Assembly: GCA_023667095.1 (NCBI GenBank)
Contig: JAMPAT010000023.1
Span: forward strand, 8,303 to 57,281
DNA: 48,979 nucleotides
Reading direction: 5' to 3'
From: Bacteroidales bacterium
GTDB taxonomy: Bacteria > Bacteroidota > Bacteroidia > Bacteroidales > UBA932
Numbering within the stretch: the first letter of the stretch is position 1; each line of letters opens with the position of its first letter. The notes under the pieces were generated by a model, which had not been told where the DNA came from, ran no database searches, and worked only from the letters and a program-made list of their open reading frames with translations. Position numbers and translations under genes: made by a program. Positions 34,633 to 43,355 of this stretch are shown here, piece by piece.

Positions 34633-35973
34633 ATGAAAGACAAGATAAAAGTCCTCTGGTTCACGAGCAACCCTTGTTCCAGCGCATCCCGGAACAACGG
34701 GAATGTTGTCACTGGAGGCTGGCATTCCTCCCTCGAACAGGCCATAAGGCAAGACATCGAGCTGGAGATAGCATATCTCTCCCCATCACAGAAGCAGGAG
34801 GAATTCCTCCATGACGGAGTCAAATACTATTCGATAGCCCCGTTCAAATCATTTTCATACCTTGCATTCAGGTTAAAACGCCTCACGATGCCACCCATCC
34901 GGCAGGAGCAGCCAATACTCGAAAGAATGTGTGACATCATCGAGAAGAGCCAGCCGGACTTGATACACATACACGGGACTGAAAGATGTTTCGGACTGAT
35001 ATGCGGACGGAGTTTCCATGACATGACAGGCAATGGGAGACACGGAGGAGGAGGCTCATACATATGCAGTTCCGGCAGGGCAATTCCAGTGGTGATATCA
35101 ATCCAGGGTCTGATCGGTGAAATAACGCGAAAATTCTTCTGCGGACTTGGCAAAGAAGAAATCAGAAGGCACGAAAGCTTAAGGCGTAAACTTGCAAAGC
35201 AGTCTGCAATACGCATGTACAACGAGTTCTGCCATAGGGCATCCACGGAACGTGAAATCCTTTCACGTGCACCATTCATACTCGGACGCACCGCATGGGA
35301 CAGGGAGCAGACAGCAATGATGAACCCAGGGCGCAAATACTTCACCGTAGGCGAGATAATGAGAAAGCCTTTCTTCGAAAGCACTTGGGACAAAAGTGGA
35401 TTCGGAAGCAGGATACAGCTTGTCAGCACATTGTCAACAGGCCCGTACAAGGGATTTGAGAATATCCTTAAGACAGCGTCAGCACTCAGAAGGCACGGCA
35501 GGATTGATTTCTCCTGGACAGTGATAGGCTATGGAGCATCAGACGAATATGTAAGGATATCAGAAAAGGCCACAGGACTTTCCTCCATGGAATTGGGAAT
35601 ACAATTCGCCGGACGGCAGGATGCAGGGCATGTAGCAGAAATGCTGCTGGACTCAGACATCTACTGTCAGGTAAGCCATATCGAGAACAGCCCCAACAGC
35701 CTGTGCGAAGCAATGCTCCTCGGAATGCCATCCATAGCCACAGATGTAGGCGGGACATCCTCAATGCTCGAAGACGGGATAGAAGGGATGCTTGTCCCTG
35801 ACAACAATCCGGAAGCATACGCAGAAGCCATAGAAAAGATGTCCTCCGATTTCCAGGCATGCAAGGCCATGGGAGAATCAGCCCGCGCCACAGCACTGGT
35901 CCGCCACTCTCCCCAGACCGTCAGGAAACAGCTGACAGAAGCATACACTTCAATTATCGGAAGCCAGCATTGA
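34633..35973 (+). CDS. GT4 family glycosyltransferase
   Basis: 446 residues with a GT-B fold. The N-terminal domain shows KVLWFTSNPC and DLIHIHGTERC; the C-terminal donor domain shows LVSTLSTGPYKGFENILKTA, the GLSSMELGIQFAGRQDAGHVAEML region, SHIENSPNSLCEAMLLGMPSIATDVGG (the E-x7-E retaining GT4 signature) and MLVPDNNPEAYAEAI. It makes a retained-configuration glycosidic bond in cell-envelope glycan synthesis; the sugar is unknown. It has its own consensus promoter and stands alone. Its last 24 bp overlap the end of the convergent membrane-protein gene. Confidence 0.9.
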   Translation: MKDKIKVLWFTSNPCSSASRNNGNVVTGGWHSSLEQAIRQDIELEIAYLSPSQKQEEFLHDGVKYYSIAPFKSFSYLAFRLKRLTMPPIRQEQPILERMCDIIEKSQPDLIHIHGTERCFGLICGRSFHDMTGNGRHGGGGSYICSSGRAIPVVISIQGLIGEITRKFFCGLGKEEIRRHESLRRKLAKQSAIRMYNEFCHRASTEREILSRAPFILGRTAWDREQTAMMNPGRKYFTVGEIMRKPFFESTWDKSGFGSRIQLVSTLSTGPYKGFENILKTASALRRHGRIDFSWTVIGYGASDEYVRISEKATGLSSMELGIQFAGRQDAGHVAEMLLDSDIYCQVSHIENSPNSLCEAMLLGMPSIATDVGGTSSMLEDGIEGMLVPDNNPEAYAEAIEKMSSDFQACKAMGESARATALVRHSPQTVRKQLTEAYTSIIGSQH

Positions 35974-36663
35974 GCGGAATGCCCCGGCAAAGAGCAGGAG
36001 CTGTCCAAGATAGTACGGAACCATGACAAGGTATCCTGAGCATTCAACCGGAGAGACAAACCTGTTCCACCCAAGAACCATGTCCGAAAAGACAAACAGC
36101 GAAGCCCCTGCAGCGAACAGTGCACAGCGTTGAAGCATGGCTGCAAGGAACATCAGCGAAATGACAACACAGTATCCGGCGACTCCATACCGGAGAAAAC
36201 CCTCAGGCGCAGCCGGTACTATTGTCATGAATGAGAATGTTCCAAGACAGACTACAGCCAGCAGCACGATTATATTATAATGGTCCACAAGCACTTTCAT
36301 GACAGAATTCCGGCAGCAAACGCCATACCCATCAATTGTATCGTCGTTGTTACGCCTGTCCCGATTGCAGAAATCCCGGAATCTTCCACCAAAGTATATC
36401 ATCATGGACACATGTGCAATTGTGAAAGCCCCCATCTGTCCTGGAAAGCTATGCATGGAGCCAAGCAAGTCACCAAGACAGGAAAAAGCCATTGCCAGGC
36501 GCATCTGCCAAGGCAGCATCCATACTGACACCACGGAAAGGAAAAGAAGCGGAAGCGCAATCTTGTGAGGCAGATCTGCAGGCAGGAAATACACCATGCA
36601 CAACACCGTATACAATACGGCAACCAGAAGAAGCCCGAGCCTTGGGTTTTCAACAGCGTTCAT
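35950..36663 (-). CDS. YhhN family membrane protein (lysoplasmalogenase-like)
   Basis: About 237 residues from Met at 36663; the longer frame to 36813 adds a segment without membrane character. Around eight hydrophobic helices are visible. YhhN/TMEM86 hallmarks are SCLGDLLGS in the middle and FVFSDMVLGWNRF in the C-terminal third, with conserved Asp residues in both. The family cleaves the vinyl-ether bond of lysoplasmalogens, and plasmalogens occur in anaerobes such as Bacteroidales. An asparagine/aspartate-rich loop (CNRDRRNNDDTIDG) is an insertion relative to what I recall of the family. It ends convergently inside the GT4 gene. Confidence 0.8.
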   Translation of the reverse strand: MNAVENPRLGLLLVAVLYTVLCMVYFLPADLPHKIALPLLFLSVVSVWMLPWQMRLAMAFSCLGDLLGSMHSFPGQMGAFTIAHVSMMIYFGGRFRDFCNRDRRNNDDTIDGYGVCCRNSVMKVLVDHYNIIVLLAVVCLGTFSFMTIVPAAPEGFLRYGVAGYCVVISLMFLAAMLQRCALFAAGASLFVFSDMVLGWNRFVSPVECSGYLVMVPYYLGQLLLFAGAFRSMLASDN

Positions 36664-37180
36664 GTTTTCAACAGTTTTTTCAGCAATCCCTGCAAAGATA
36701 TATAACAAAGTCCAGAATCCGCCGTCCTTTAAAGGACATGCGTATGCAAATCGTGGTTCTGCAGCCCAGGATACAGTTTCATTGTTCAGCCAGTCCCCGC
36801 AGAGACTGGGCATTATATAAAAACAGATGCATTTGACAACACACTCAACCTCCAGATTACTGAAGAAGTGGAGGTTCCTGTGACATTCAATGTACGCACA
36901 GAAGCATACAGATGATGGCTGCCTATAGCGGCACAGGCTGAGGCAGCATCAATGACACCGGTGTACAAAAAATCCCGGGAAAAGTTGTACACCGCTACAC
37001 CGCAACCATATATCTACAGCCGCTTACGCATTCTGCATCGGGAGATGCATCGCATAGGACTGGCATAGGACTGATTTCAACAATATGATGAATCTTTTGG
37101 CTTACCGCAATATTGTATGGGAAAACCTTACAGCACATAATGAAAAATCTTTGAAGACCTCCGGCTGGACCACGTCTGGC
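36664..37180. other. gene-poor region with repeats and a possible coding remnant
   Basis: No complete gene is supported. Three things stand out. A plus-strand open stretch ending in TGA at 36913-36915 reads as alternating beta-like residues (about 36820-36912) without a start codon. A 10-bp inverted repeat, CGGTGTACAA/TTGTACACCG, spans 36959-36994 with a CCCGGG centre. An 11-bp unit GCATAGGACTG is directly duplicated at 37052-37073. Confidence 0.5.
36959..36994. repeat. 10-bp inverted repeat with palindromic centre
   Basis: CGGTGTACAA and TTGTACACCG flank 16 bp centred on TCCCGGGA. It has no T-run, so it looks more like a protein-binding site than a terminator. Confidence 0.7.
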
Positions 37181-37222
37181 AAAAAAGAAAAGTCCCTGAA
37201 AATCAAAGGATTTCAAGGACTT
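37181..37222 (-). terminator. intrinsic terminator after tRNA-His
   Basis: On the minus strand AAGTCCTTGAAATC pairs with GATTTTCAGGGACTT around a four-base loop. TTTTCTTTTTT follows directly. It begins seven bases after the tRNA 3' end. Confidence 0.85.
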
Positions 37223-37228
37223 CGGAAG

Positions 37229-37303
37229 GGTGCCCAGTGGGATTCGAACCCACGACATTCAGAACCACAATCTGACGCTCTAACCAACTGAACTATGGGC
37301 ACC
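37229..37303 (-). tRNA. tRNA-His (GTG)
   Basis: Minus-strand cloverleaf: acceptor GTGCCCA/TGGGCAC, D-loop AGTTGGTTAGA, anticodon stem CAGAT/TTCTG region with anticodon GTG, T-arm GGTTCGAATCC. The extra 5' G (position -1, base 37303) and the discriminator C typical of histidine tRNA are encoded. CCA is not encoded. Confidence 0.97.
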
Positions 37304-37320
37304 ATATTCATTTGGGACTG

Positions 37321-37351
37321 CAAAGATAATCAAAATATTTTATCCTGCAAG
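37321..37351 (-). promoter_or_regulatory. promoter of tRNA-His
   Basis: Minus-strand TATCTTTG (37321-37328) with CTTG (37348-37351) 19 bp upstream, one mismatch from the -33 TTTG. It lies 18 bp before the tRNA. Confidence 0.65.
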
Positions 37352-37367
37352 CTATCCTCCGAATATT

Positions 37368-38120
37368 TTATATTATAACCCCTCCATCGACAGAAAGTAC
37401 GGCTCCTGTGATATATGAAGCATAATCACTTGAGAGGAAGACGTAAGTATTTGCTATATCCTCCGGCTCGCCCATCCTTCCAATTGGAATTTTGTCAACA
37501 ATTGGCTTTATCATCTGCTCCGGAAGTTTCGCCACCATATCTGTCCTGATTACACCTGGAGCAACGGCATTCACACGTATTCCATCAGGCGCAAGCTCCC
37601 TCGCAAGCGACTTTGTAAGCCCGTTCACAGCAAATTTCGATGCAGGATATCCGCATCCCGAAGCCTGGCCATAGAGGCTTACGACAGAACTTGTGTTGAC
37701 AATGGCTCCCCCGCCCTGCTCCCTCATTATCCTTGCAGCCGCCTGGGTACAGTTGAAGACCGCCTTGACATTGAGATTGAGTATATCGTCAATCTGCTTT
37801 TCCGTATAGTCATATAGAGAAGTGCTCTGAGAAATGCCTGCATTGTTTGCCAGAATATCAAGCCGGCCATATTTTTCCTTTATCCCGGCAAAGGCATCGG
37901 CGACACTTGACGGGTCCGCAAGGTCTGGCCATGCCGCATCCACTTCTGCACCAGGGATTTCTGCCTTAATACGTTCAAGGGCCTCCAATGCCGTGGCCTC
38001 CCTTGAACCGCAAAGCACGACAGCTGCACCTGCCTCAAGATATTTTTTCACAATGGCATAGCCTATACCGCGTGTCCCGCCCGTGACGACAGCCACTTTC
38101 CCTTTAAGTAAATCTTTCAT
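37368..38120 (-). CDS. SDR family oxidoreductase (FabG-like)
   Basis: About 250 residues from Met at 38120 (MKDLLKGKVAVVTGG); codons upstream to 38222 do not belong to the fold. The classical short-chain dehydrogenase is complete: TGGTRGIG cofactor loop, NNAG, catalytic Ser (NTSSVVS), YPASK (Tyr/Lys) and PGVIRTDM. It is NAD(P)H-dependent. FabG-type length fits 3-oxoacyl reductase or a sugar/steroid dehydrogenase; substrate is not decidable. It is divergent from the OadA-like gene and downstream of no obvious operon partner. Confidence 0.9.
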   Translation of the reverse strand: MKDLLKGKVAVVTGGTRGIGYAIVKKYLEAGAAVVLCGSREATALEALERIKAEIPGAEVDAAWPDLADPSSVADAFAGIKEKYGRLDILANNAGISQSTSLYDYTEKQIDDILNLNVKAVFNCTQAAARIMREQGGGAIVNTSSVVSLYGQASGCGYPASKFAVNGLTKSLARELAPDGIRVNAVAPGVIRTDMVAKLPEQMIKPIVDKIPIGRMGEPEDIANTYVFLSSDYASYITGAVLSVDGGVII

Positions 38121-38299
38121 ATCGTTGTCTTTAAAGTGTTCATCCCCGGGCAATAAAGTTTTCAACACTTTTCCATCGGGGCGGCACTGCCGTGCGCAAG
38201 CAATATGCCAAATCATCAACATGGCATTTTTTCTGACAAAAAAAATATTTGCCTATAAAGCTTCCTGCCCATATCTGGTGTTTTTTCAGGAACATTTCC

Positions 38300-38307
38300 T
38301 ATATTTG
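38300..38307 (+). promoter_or_regulatory. -7 promoter box for the OadA-like gene
   Basis: TATATTTG fits TAnnTTTG and lies about 78 bp before the ATG. No TTTG at -33 is seen. Confidence 0.4.
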
Positions 38308-38384
38308 TAGGTTTGATTTTTGCTGCATTCAGCCTGTCTGAATAGGCACAAGTACATTGAAAATAGATATTAATTATTGTAAAT

Positions 38385-40211
38385 ATGGGACGTGAAATAA
38401 AATTTTCCCTGGTATACAGGGATATGTGGCAGTCTTCGGGCAAATATGTACCGACAGTAAGCCAGCTGAAAGAGGTTGCTCCGGCAATCATTGACATGGG
38501 CTGTTTCGACAGGGTCGAGACCAATGGAGGTGCATTCGAGCAGGTAAACCTGCTTTTCGGTGAGAACCCGAACAGGGCAGTCCGCGAATGGACAGCTCCT
38601 TTCAACAAGGCAGGCATCCAGACACACATGCTTGAAAGGGGACTCAACGCCCTAAGGATGAACCCTGTACCTGCAGATGTCAGGGAACTGATGTACAAGG
38701 TGAAATGCAAGCAGGGGACAAATATCTCCAGGTCATTCTGCGGACTCAACGACCACAGAAACCTGCGTCTTTCAGTAGAATATGCAAAGAAAGGCGGAAT
38801 GATTTCCCAGGTTGCACTTTCCATAACCAACTCACCGGTACACACTGTGGAATACTACATGGGCATTGTTGACAAGGTTGTAGAATACGGATGCGACGAG
38901 ATCTGCCTCAAGGACATGGCAGGAATCGGAAGGCCGACTTTCCTTGGCCAGCTGACTTCACAGATCAAGAAGAAATATCCTCACATCAAGGTACAGTACC
39001 ACGGCCACACAGGCCCGGGATTCTCTGTAGCCTCAATGCTTGAAGTGGCACGCGCAGGCGCAGACTACTTAGATGTTGCGGTTGAACCGCTCAGCTGGGG
39101 GAAGGTACACCCGGACGTAATCACCATCCGCGAGATGCTCAAGGCAGACGGTTTCCAGGTCAAGGACCTGAACATGAACGCCTACATGGAGGTACGCCGC
39201 CTTACACAGAAATTCATTGATGAATTCCTTGGCTATTGGATTGACCCTAACAACTCACACATGAGCTCGCTCCTGGTAGGATGCGGACTTCCTGGAGGAA
39301 TGATGGGCTCAATGATGGCCGACCTCAAGGGATTCCACGGTGCAATCAACGCATCGCTCCGTTCACAGGGCAAGGCAGAACTGACACTTGACACGCTCAT
39401 GGTGATGCTGTTCCAGGAAGTTGAATATGTATGGCCACGCCTCGGCTACCCGCCACTTGTCACTCCGTTCAGCCAGTATGTGAAGAACACTGCGCTGATG
39501 AACCTTATGAACATACTCAAGGGACAGCCTCGCTGGACAACAATAGACAAGGACACATGGAACATGATTCTCGGCAAGATGGGTAAGCTCCCTGGTGAGC
39601 TGGCACCTGAAATCGTAGAGCTTGCAAAGAAGAAAGGCCTTGAGTTCTATACCGGCAACCCTCAGGACGCATTCCCTGATGAGCTTGACAAGTTCCGTAC
39701 AATGATGAAGGAAGAGGGCTGGGACTTTGGAGAGGACGACGAGGAACTGTTCGAGTTTGCAATGCACGAGAGGCAGTACCGCGACTACAAAAGCGGAATT
39801 GCAAAGGAGCGTTTCCAGAAAGACCTTGAAGCAATGAAAGAGAAGGCAGGAGCCCCAATCATCATCACCCGCCCGGTTGTGGAGATGCCAAAATATGATG
39901 TAGAGAGCATTGCCGAGAAATACCCTCATGCAGTTCCAGTACAGGCTCCTGTAAAGGGACAGCTTATCTGGCAGGTCGATGTTGACGATGCTTCAACTGC
40001 ACCGGTTGCAGGCACAGAGGTAGAGGCAGGAAAGGCTCTCAGCTTTGTACAGACCTATTATGGGCTCGTAGATGTTGTCCCTGCAGTCAGCGGACGCATC
40101 GTAGCCACTTGCTGCCGACAGGGCGACAACGTTGCCAAAGGTGAAATCATTGCATTCGTCGAAAAGGACGAAAAATGCGGTGAGGCAACAGCTGAAGAGA
40201 AGGCAGAATAA
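38385..40211 (+). CDS. oxaloacetate decarboxylase alpha / pyruvate carboxylase B-like carboxyltransferase without biotin lysine
   Basis: 608 residues. The carboxyltransferase barrel keeps its metal and catalytic residues: RDMWQS (Asp13), LKDMAG (Lys176, the carbamylated lysine in relatives) and HGH (His206, His208). A PYC_OADA domain follows (about 300-470). The C-terminal biotinyl-like domain (about 525-595) folds as expected, APVKGQL ... VPAVSGRIVATCCRQGDNVAKGE. However, where EAMKM should be it has QTYYG, so the biotin lysine is replaced by Tyr559. It therefore cannot carry biotin in the usual place. It may use a separate carrier protein, act on another substrate, or be degenerate, though the rest looks intact and selected. 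It stands alone, with a terminator after it. Confidence 0.85.
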   Translation: MGREIKFSLVYRDMWQSSGKYVPTVSQLKEVAPAIIDMGCFDRVETNGGAFEQVNLLFGENPNRAVREWTAPFNKAGIQTHMLERGLNALRMNPVPADVRELMYKVKCKQGTNISRSFCGLNDHRNLRLSVEYAKKGGMISQVALSITNSPVHTVEYYMGIVDKVVEYGCDEICLKDMAGIGRPTFLGQLTSQIKKKYPHIKVQYHGHTGPGFSVASMLEVARAGADYLDVAVEPLSWGKVHPDVITIREMLKADGFQVKDLNMNAYMEVRRLTQKFIDEFLGYWIDPNNSHMSSLLVGCGLPGGMMGSMMADLKGFHGAINASLRSQGKAELTLDTLMVMLFQEVEYVWPRLGYPPLVTPFSQYVKNTALMNLMNILKGQPRWTTIDKDTWNMILGKMGKLPGELAPEIVELAKKKGLEFYTGNPQDAFPDELDKFRTMMKEEGWDFGEDDEELFEFAMHERQYRDYKSGIAKERFQKDLEAMKEKAGAPIIITRPVVEMPKYDVESIAEKYPHAVPVQAPVKGQLIWQVDVDDASTAPVAGTEVEAGKALSFVQTYYGLVDVVPAVSGRIVATCCRQGDNVAKGEIIAFVEKDEKCGEATAEEKAE

Positions 40212-40264
40212 GGAAACTCCGATAGATAAACAAGACAGATGGAGGCTGGACGACTCCCCTAATG

Positions 40265-40302
40265 AAAATGATAGCGGCCAAGAACGGCTGCTATCATTTT
40301 TT
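40265..40302 (+). terminator. intrinsic terminator after the OadA-like gene
   Basis: AAAATGATAGC (40265-40275) pairs with GCTATCATTTT (40290-40300), with inner pairing, followed by more T. It lies 54 bp after the stop. Confidence 0.88.
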
Positions 40303-40348
40303 ATACTATCTTTGCCCCGAAGGCAAAAACACATTGTGCAGAAGGAAT

Positions 40349-40355
40349 GGAGGGG
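40349..40355 (+). promoter_or_regulatory. strong Shine-Dalgarno of radC
   Basis: GGAGGGG five bases before the ATG at 40361. Strong Shine-Dalgarno sequences are uncommon in Bacteroidota, and this one fixes the start over the upstream frame that begins at 40262 inside the terminator. Confidence 0.7.
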
Positions 40356-40360
40356 AAAGG

Positions 40361-41053
40361 ATGAAAATACAGGATTTATGTCCCGATGAAAGACCTCGGG
40401 AAAAGATGATGCTCAGGGGAGCATCATCCCTAAGCAATGCAGAGCTTATCGCAATTCTGCTAAGGACAGGCACAGAGCGCAGAAATGCAATTGAAATCGC
40501 ACAGATGCTTATGAGGGAAGCCGGAGGCAGCCTGACAAGGGCATCAAGGATGAGCGTAGAACAGCTGTGCAGGACAGAAGGAATCGGACCTGGAAAGGCA
40601 GTAGGCATAGTCGCTGCACTGGAACTTGGCAAACGCATGTGCAGCGAGGCTCCTGACGGCAGCAAACCGGTAATTCACAGTGCAGAAGACATATTCCGCG
40701 AGCTGATTCCCCAGATGAGAGGACTTCAGCACGAGGAATGCTGGATATTCTACCTTGCACGCAACAACCGTATCATATCAATGGAACAGCTGAGCATCGG
40801 TGGACAGCATGAGACAGTTGTAGACATCAAGCTCGTGGCAAGGAGAGCCATTGATACGCTTGCTGCAGCTGTAATAATTGCCCATAACCATCCGTCCGGA
40901 GATCCTCGTCCCGGAAAGGCCGACATTGAGCTTACAAAGACATTGCGCCAGGCCCTTGAGACATTCGGGATCTCACTGATAGACCATGTCGTCATTGCTG
41001 ACGGGAGATACTACAGTTTTGCAGATGAAAGGATGATTGACACGGGAAAGTGA
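40361..41053 (+). CDS. radC: RadC family JAMM-domain protein
   Basis: 230 residues. A helix-hairpin-helix-like N-terminus (SSLSNAELIAILLRTG, EGIGPGKAVGIVAALELGKR) is followed by the RadC/MPN+ metal-binding motif HNHPSGDPRPGKAD (His-x-His ... Asp) at about 178-192. The family is conserved but its role is debated; the original link to DNA repair is not established. The fold is that of Zn-dependent isopeptidases. The start is set by the strong Shine-Dalgarno. The gene is between a terminator and the upp promoter, so it is probably monocistronic. Confidence 0.92.
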   Translation: MKIQDLCPDERPREKMMLRGASSLSNAELIAILLRTGTERRNAIEIAQMLMREAGGSLTRASRMSVEQLCRTEGIGPGKAVGIVAALELGKRMCSEAPDGSKPVIHSAEDIFRELIPQMRGLQHEECWIFYLARNNRIISMEQLSIGGQHETVVDIKLVARRAIDTLAAAVIIAHNHPSGDPRPGKADIELTKTLRQALETFGISLIDHVVIADGRYYSFADERMIDTGK

Positions 41054-41095
41054 TGGATTAATTGCATTTTAGCGGGCAAAGGCATACAAATATTT

Positions 41096-41124
41096 TTTGC
41101 AGCCAAGAAATTTGCCTACCTTTG
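41096..41124 (+). promoter_or_regulatory. promoter of upp
   Basis: TTTG (41096-41099) and TACCTTTG (41117-41124) with 17 bp between fit the Bacteroides consensus. The upp ATG is at 41176, giving a leader of about 45 nt. Confidence 0.7.
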
Positions 41125-41175
41125 CATTTCGACAAGCTGCCACATCGGGAGCTGAAAACCTTTAAAATCAAAGCA

Positions 41176-41826
41176 ATGAAAATCATCAACCTTGGTGAAG
41201 GCAACAGTGTGCTGAACAATTTTGTCGCCCAGATGCGCGACAAGGACATCCAGAAAGACAGCATGCGTTTCCGCAGGAACCTTGAACGTTTAGGGGAAAT
41301 TTTCGCCTACGAAATCAGCAAGACACTGGACTACAGCGAAAAGCATATCGTCACACCTCTTGGCATAGCCAACATGAGCACTGTTGACAGCACAATTGTC
41401 GCTGCGACGATACTGCGTGCAGGGCTTCCCCTGCACCAGGGGATACTGAACTATTTCGACAATGCCCAGAACGCGTTTGTGGCCGCATACAGGAAATATG
41501 ACAAAGGTGACAGCTTCCATATAAACATTGAATATGCGAGCACCCCTGCCCTTGAAGGTAAAATCCTGATTCTTGCAGATACGATGCTTGCCACAGGAGC
41601 ATCACTTGAAATTGCATACAGGAGGCTCTGCGAGGAAGGCAAGCCATCGCACACACATCTTGTATGCCCGATATCAAGTGCCGAGGCTGTGGAGCATCTG
41701 AAAAAATCCATGGGAGATGATGTCACACTCTGGGTGGCTGCAATTGACGAAGAGCTGACAGGACACTCATACATAGTGCCTGGACTTGGAGATGCCGGAG
41801 ACCTGGCATTCGGAGAAAAGATATAA
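41176..41826 (+). CDS. upp: uracil phosphoribosyltransferase
   Basis: 216 residues; converts uracil and PRPP to UMP in pyrimidine salvage. Bacteroidota-type Upp sequence: TPLGIANMSTVDSTIVAATILRAGLPLHQG, the PRPP loop ILADTMLATGASL and the C-terminal IVPGLGDAGDLAFG (uracil binding). Start ATG 41176 is chosen because family homology begins there and the promoter lies between it and the longer frame. It ends 22 bp before a perfect hairpin terminator. Confidence 0.95.
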   Translation: MKIINLGEGNSVLNNFVAQMRDKDIQKDSMRFRRNLERLGEIFAYEISKTLDYSEKHIVTPLGIANMSTVDSTIVAATILRAGLPLHQGILNYFDNAQNAFVAAYRKYDKGDSFHINIEYASTPALEGKILILADTMLATGASLEIAYRRLCEEGKPSHTHLVCPISSAEAVEHLKKSMGDDVTLWVAAIDEELTGHSYIVPGLGDAGDLAFGEKI

Positions 41827-41847
41827 CTCAATGGGAACACTGAACAG

Positions 41848-41880
41848 ACGAGGACGGTCCGTGCTTGGACCGTCCTCGTT
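41848..41880 (+). terminator. terminator between upp and rpoN
   Basis: ACGAGGACGGTCC pairs perfectly over 13 bp with GGACCGTCCTCGT around GTGCTT, followed by TTT. It serves upp and may also stop the convergent rpoN operon. Confidence 0.88.
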
Positions 41881-41916
41881 TCTGATATAATGCAATTCAG
41901 TCAGGCCAACGCCAAG

Positions 41917-43335
41917 CTACAGTTCCTTGCGCAGCCGTGCCTTTGGAATATTGAGCTGATCGCGATATTTGGCAATCGTACGCCGTGCCAGCTTATATCC
42001 CCTCTTTGTCATCTCCTCGACAAGCTGGTCATCCGTAAGCGGTTTGCGCTTGTTCTCATTGTCCACACATTCCTGCAGGGCACGTTTCAGTTCACGTGTC
42101 GAGACCTCCTCGCCATCCTGGTTCTCCAGTCCTTCGGAGAAGAAATATTTGAGCGGATATATCCCGAAATGCGTCTCAATATACTTGCTGTTCACTACAC
42201 GGGATATTGTCGAGATGTCGAAACCTGTCTTCTCTGCTATATCCTTAAGCACCATTGGCTTCAGATTCGACTCATCACCATCGATGAAATAGTCATGCTG
42301 ATATGCAATGATAGCCTTCATCGTACTCTCCAGGGTATTGTGACGCTGCTTTATCGCCTCTACAAACCATTTTGCAGAATCAAGTTTCTGCTTCACGAAT
42401 GTTGCGGCCTCTTTCTTCTCCCTCTCCGAAGAGTTTGCAGCCTGCAGAAGTATATCTGCGTATTTTCTGTTTACACGAAGCTCCGGAATGGAGAAACGTG
42501 GCATCGAAAGCTTCAGCTCTCCATCCTCCAGATTAAGTATGAAGTCAGGAATTATCTGCTGTGCCTGGTCTGTATACGTGTCGTCTATCTGTCCTCCCGG
42601 AGCAGGATTCAGCTTCAGGATCTTGCCTATGGCTGCCTTCATCTCCTCCTCGCTGATTCCCATCCTTGACATGATTTTCTGGAAATGCTTATTTGTAAAT
42701 TCCTGGAAGAAATCATTCAGGATACGTGTCGCATTGGTTGTTTCCGGAGTCTGTCTCATGTGACGGATCTGTAGCAGAAGGCATTCCCTGAGATCACGTG
42801 CACCTACCCCGGCAGGCTCAAAGTCCTGGATTACCTTAAGCATCGCGAGGACCTCCTTCTCATCTGTCTCTATTCCGGCACGGAATGCAAGGTCATCAAC
42901 AAGGCTCTCTATGTCCCTGCGCAGATATCCGTCATCGTCAAGGCTACCCACAATAAATGAAGCCACCTGATGCTGATGCTCCGTCAGGCTGCGGAAGCCA
43001 AGCTGCTCCAGGAGGCTCTGCGTGAAACTCTCCTTTACAGAAAATGTATTGTACTGCGGACGTTCATCCTTTCCATAGTTGTTTACCGTAAGCTTGTATC
43101 TCGGGATAGAGTCATCCTCCTTGTAGTCTGACAGGGACACATCACCGGAATTGTCATCCTCTTCCTCCTGTTCCTTCTTTGCGTCTTCATCCAGTACCGG
43201 ATTCTCCTCCAGTTCCTTCTTCACACGCTGCATAAGTTCCTGCTGCGGAAGTTCAATAAGCTTGATGGTCTGAATCTGAAGAGGAGACAGCTTCTGTGTC
43301 TGCTTCAGTGCAAGTTCTTGTTTCAGTACGCTCAT
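41917..43335 (-). CDS. rpoN: RNA polymerase sigma-54 factor
   Basis: 472 residues. Region I (LKQTQKLSPLQIQTIKLIELPQQELMQRVKKELEENPVL) contacts activators. An acidic region II follows (EEEDD), then the core-binding domain (about 100-250) and the DNA-binding domain, ending with the RpoN box ARRTIAKYRDQL. It directs polymerase to -24/-12 promoters and needs AAA+ activators, none of which are in the window. It is the third gene of an operon with the lipoprotein and SPOR genes (20-bp gap). Confidence 0.96.
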   Translation of the reverse strand: MSVLKQELALKQTQKLSPLQIQTIKLIELPQQELMQRVKKELEENPVLDEDAKKEQEEEDDNSGDVSLSDYKEDDSIPRYKLTVNNYGKDERPQYNTFSVKESFTQSLLEQLGFRSLTEHQHQVASFIVGSLDDDGYLRRDIESLVDDLAFRAGIETDEKEVLAMLKVIQDFEPAGVGARDLRECLLLQIRHMRQTPETTNATRILNDFFQEFTNKHFQKIMSRMGISEEEMKAAIGKILKLNPAPGGQIDDTYTDQAQQIIPDFILNLEDGELKLSMPRFSIPELRVNRKYADILLQAANSSEREKKEAATFVKQKLDSAKWFVEAIKQRHNTLESTMKAIIAYQHDYFIDGDESNLKPMVLKDIAEKTGFDISTISRVVNSKYIETHFGIYPLKYFFSEGLENQDGEEVSTRELKRALQECVDNENKRKPLTDDQLVEEMTKRGYKLARRTIAKYRDQLNIPKARLRKEL

Positions 43336-43355
43336 TCCAATTGAATTTTAACCTT

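Noticed and set aside
34344..34814. 156-codon ORF upstream of and overlapping the GT4 gene
   Set aside because: It begins in the tRNA terminator, spans the GT4 promoter and enters the GT4 gene in another frame.
36664..36813. N-terminal extension of the YhhN-like gene
   Set aside because: The extra 50 codons lack membrane character, and family similarity begins at Met 36663.
37085..37291. ORF over the tRNA-His gene and its terminator
   Set aside because: It reads through structured RNA features and has no independent support.
41890..42669. 259-codon plus-strand ORF
   Set aside because: It runs antisense through the RpoN box and core of rpoN, a clear gene.
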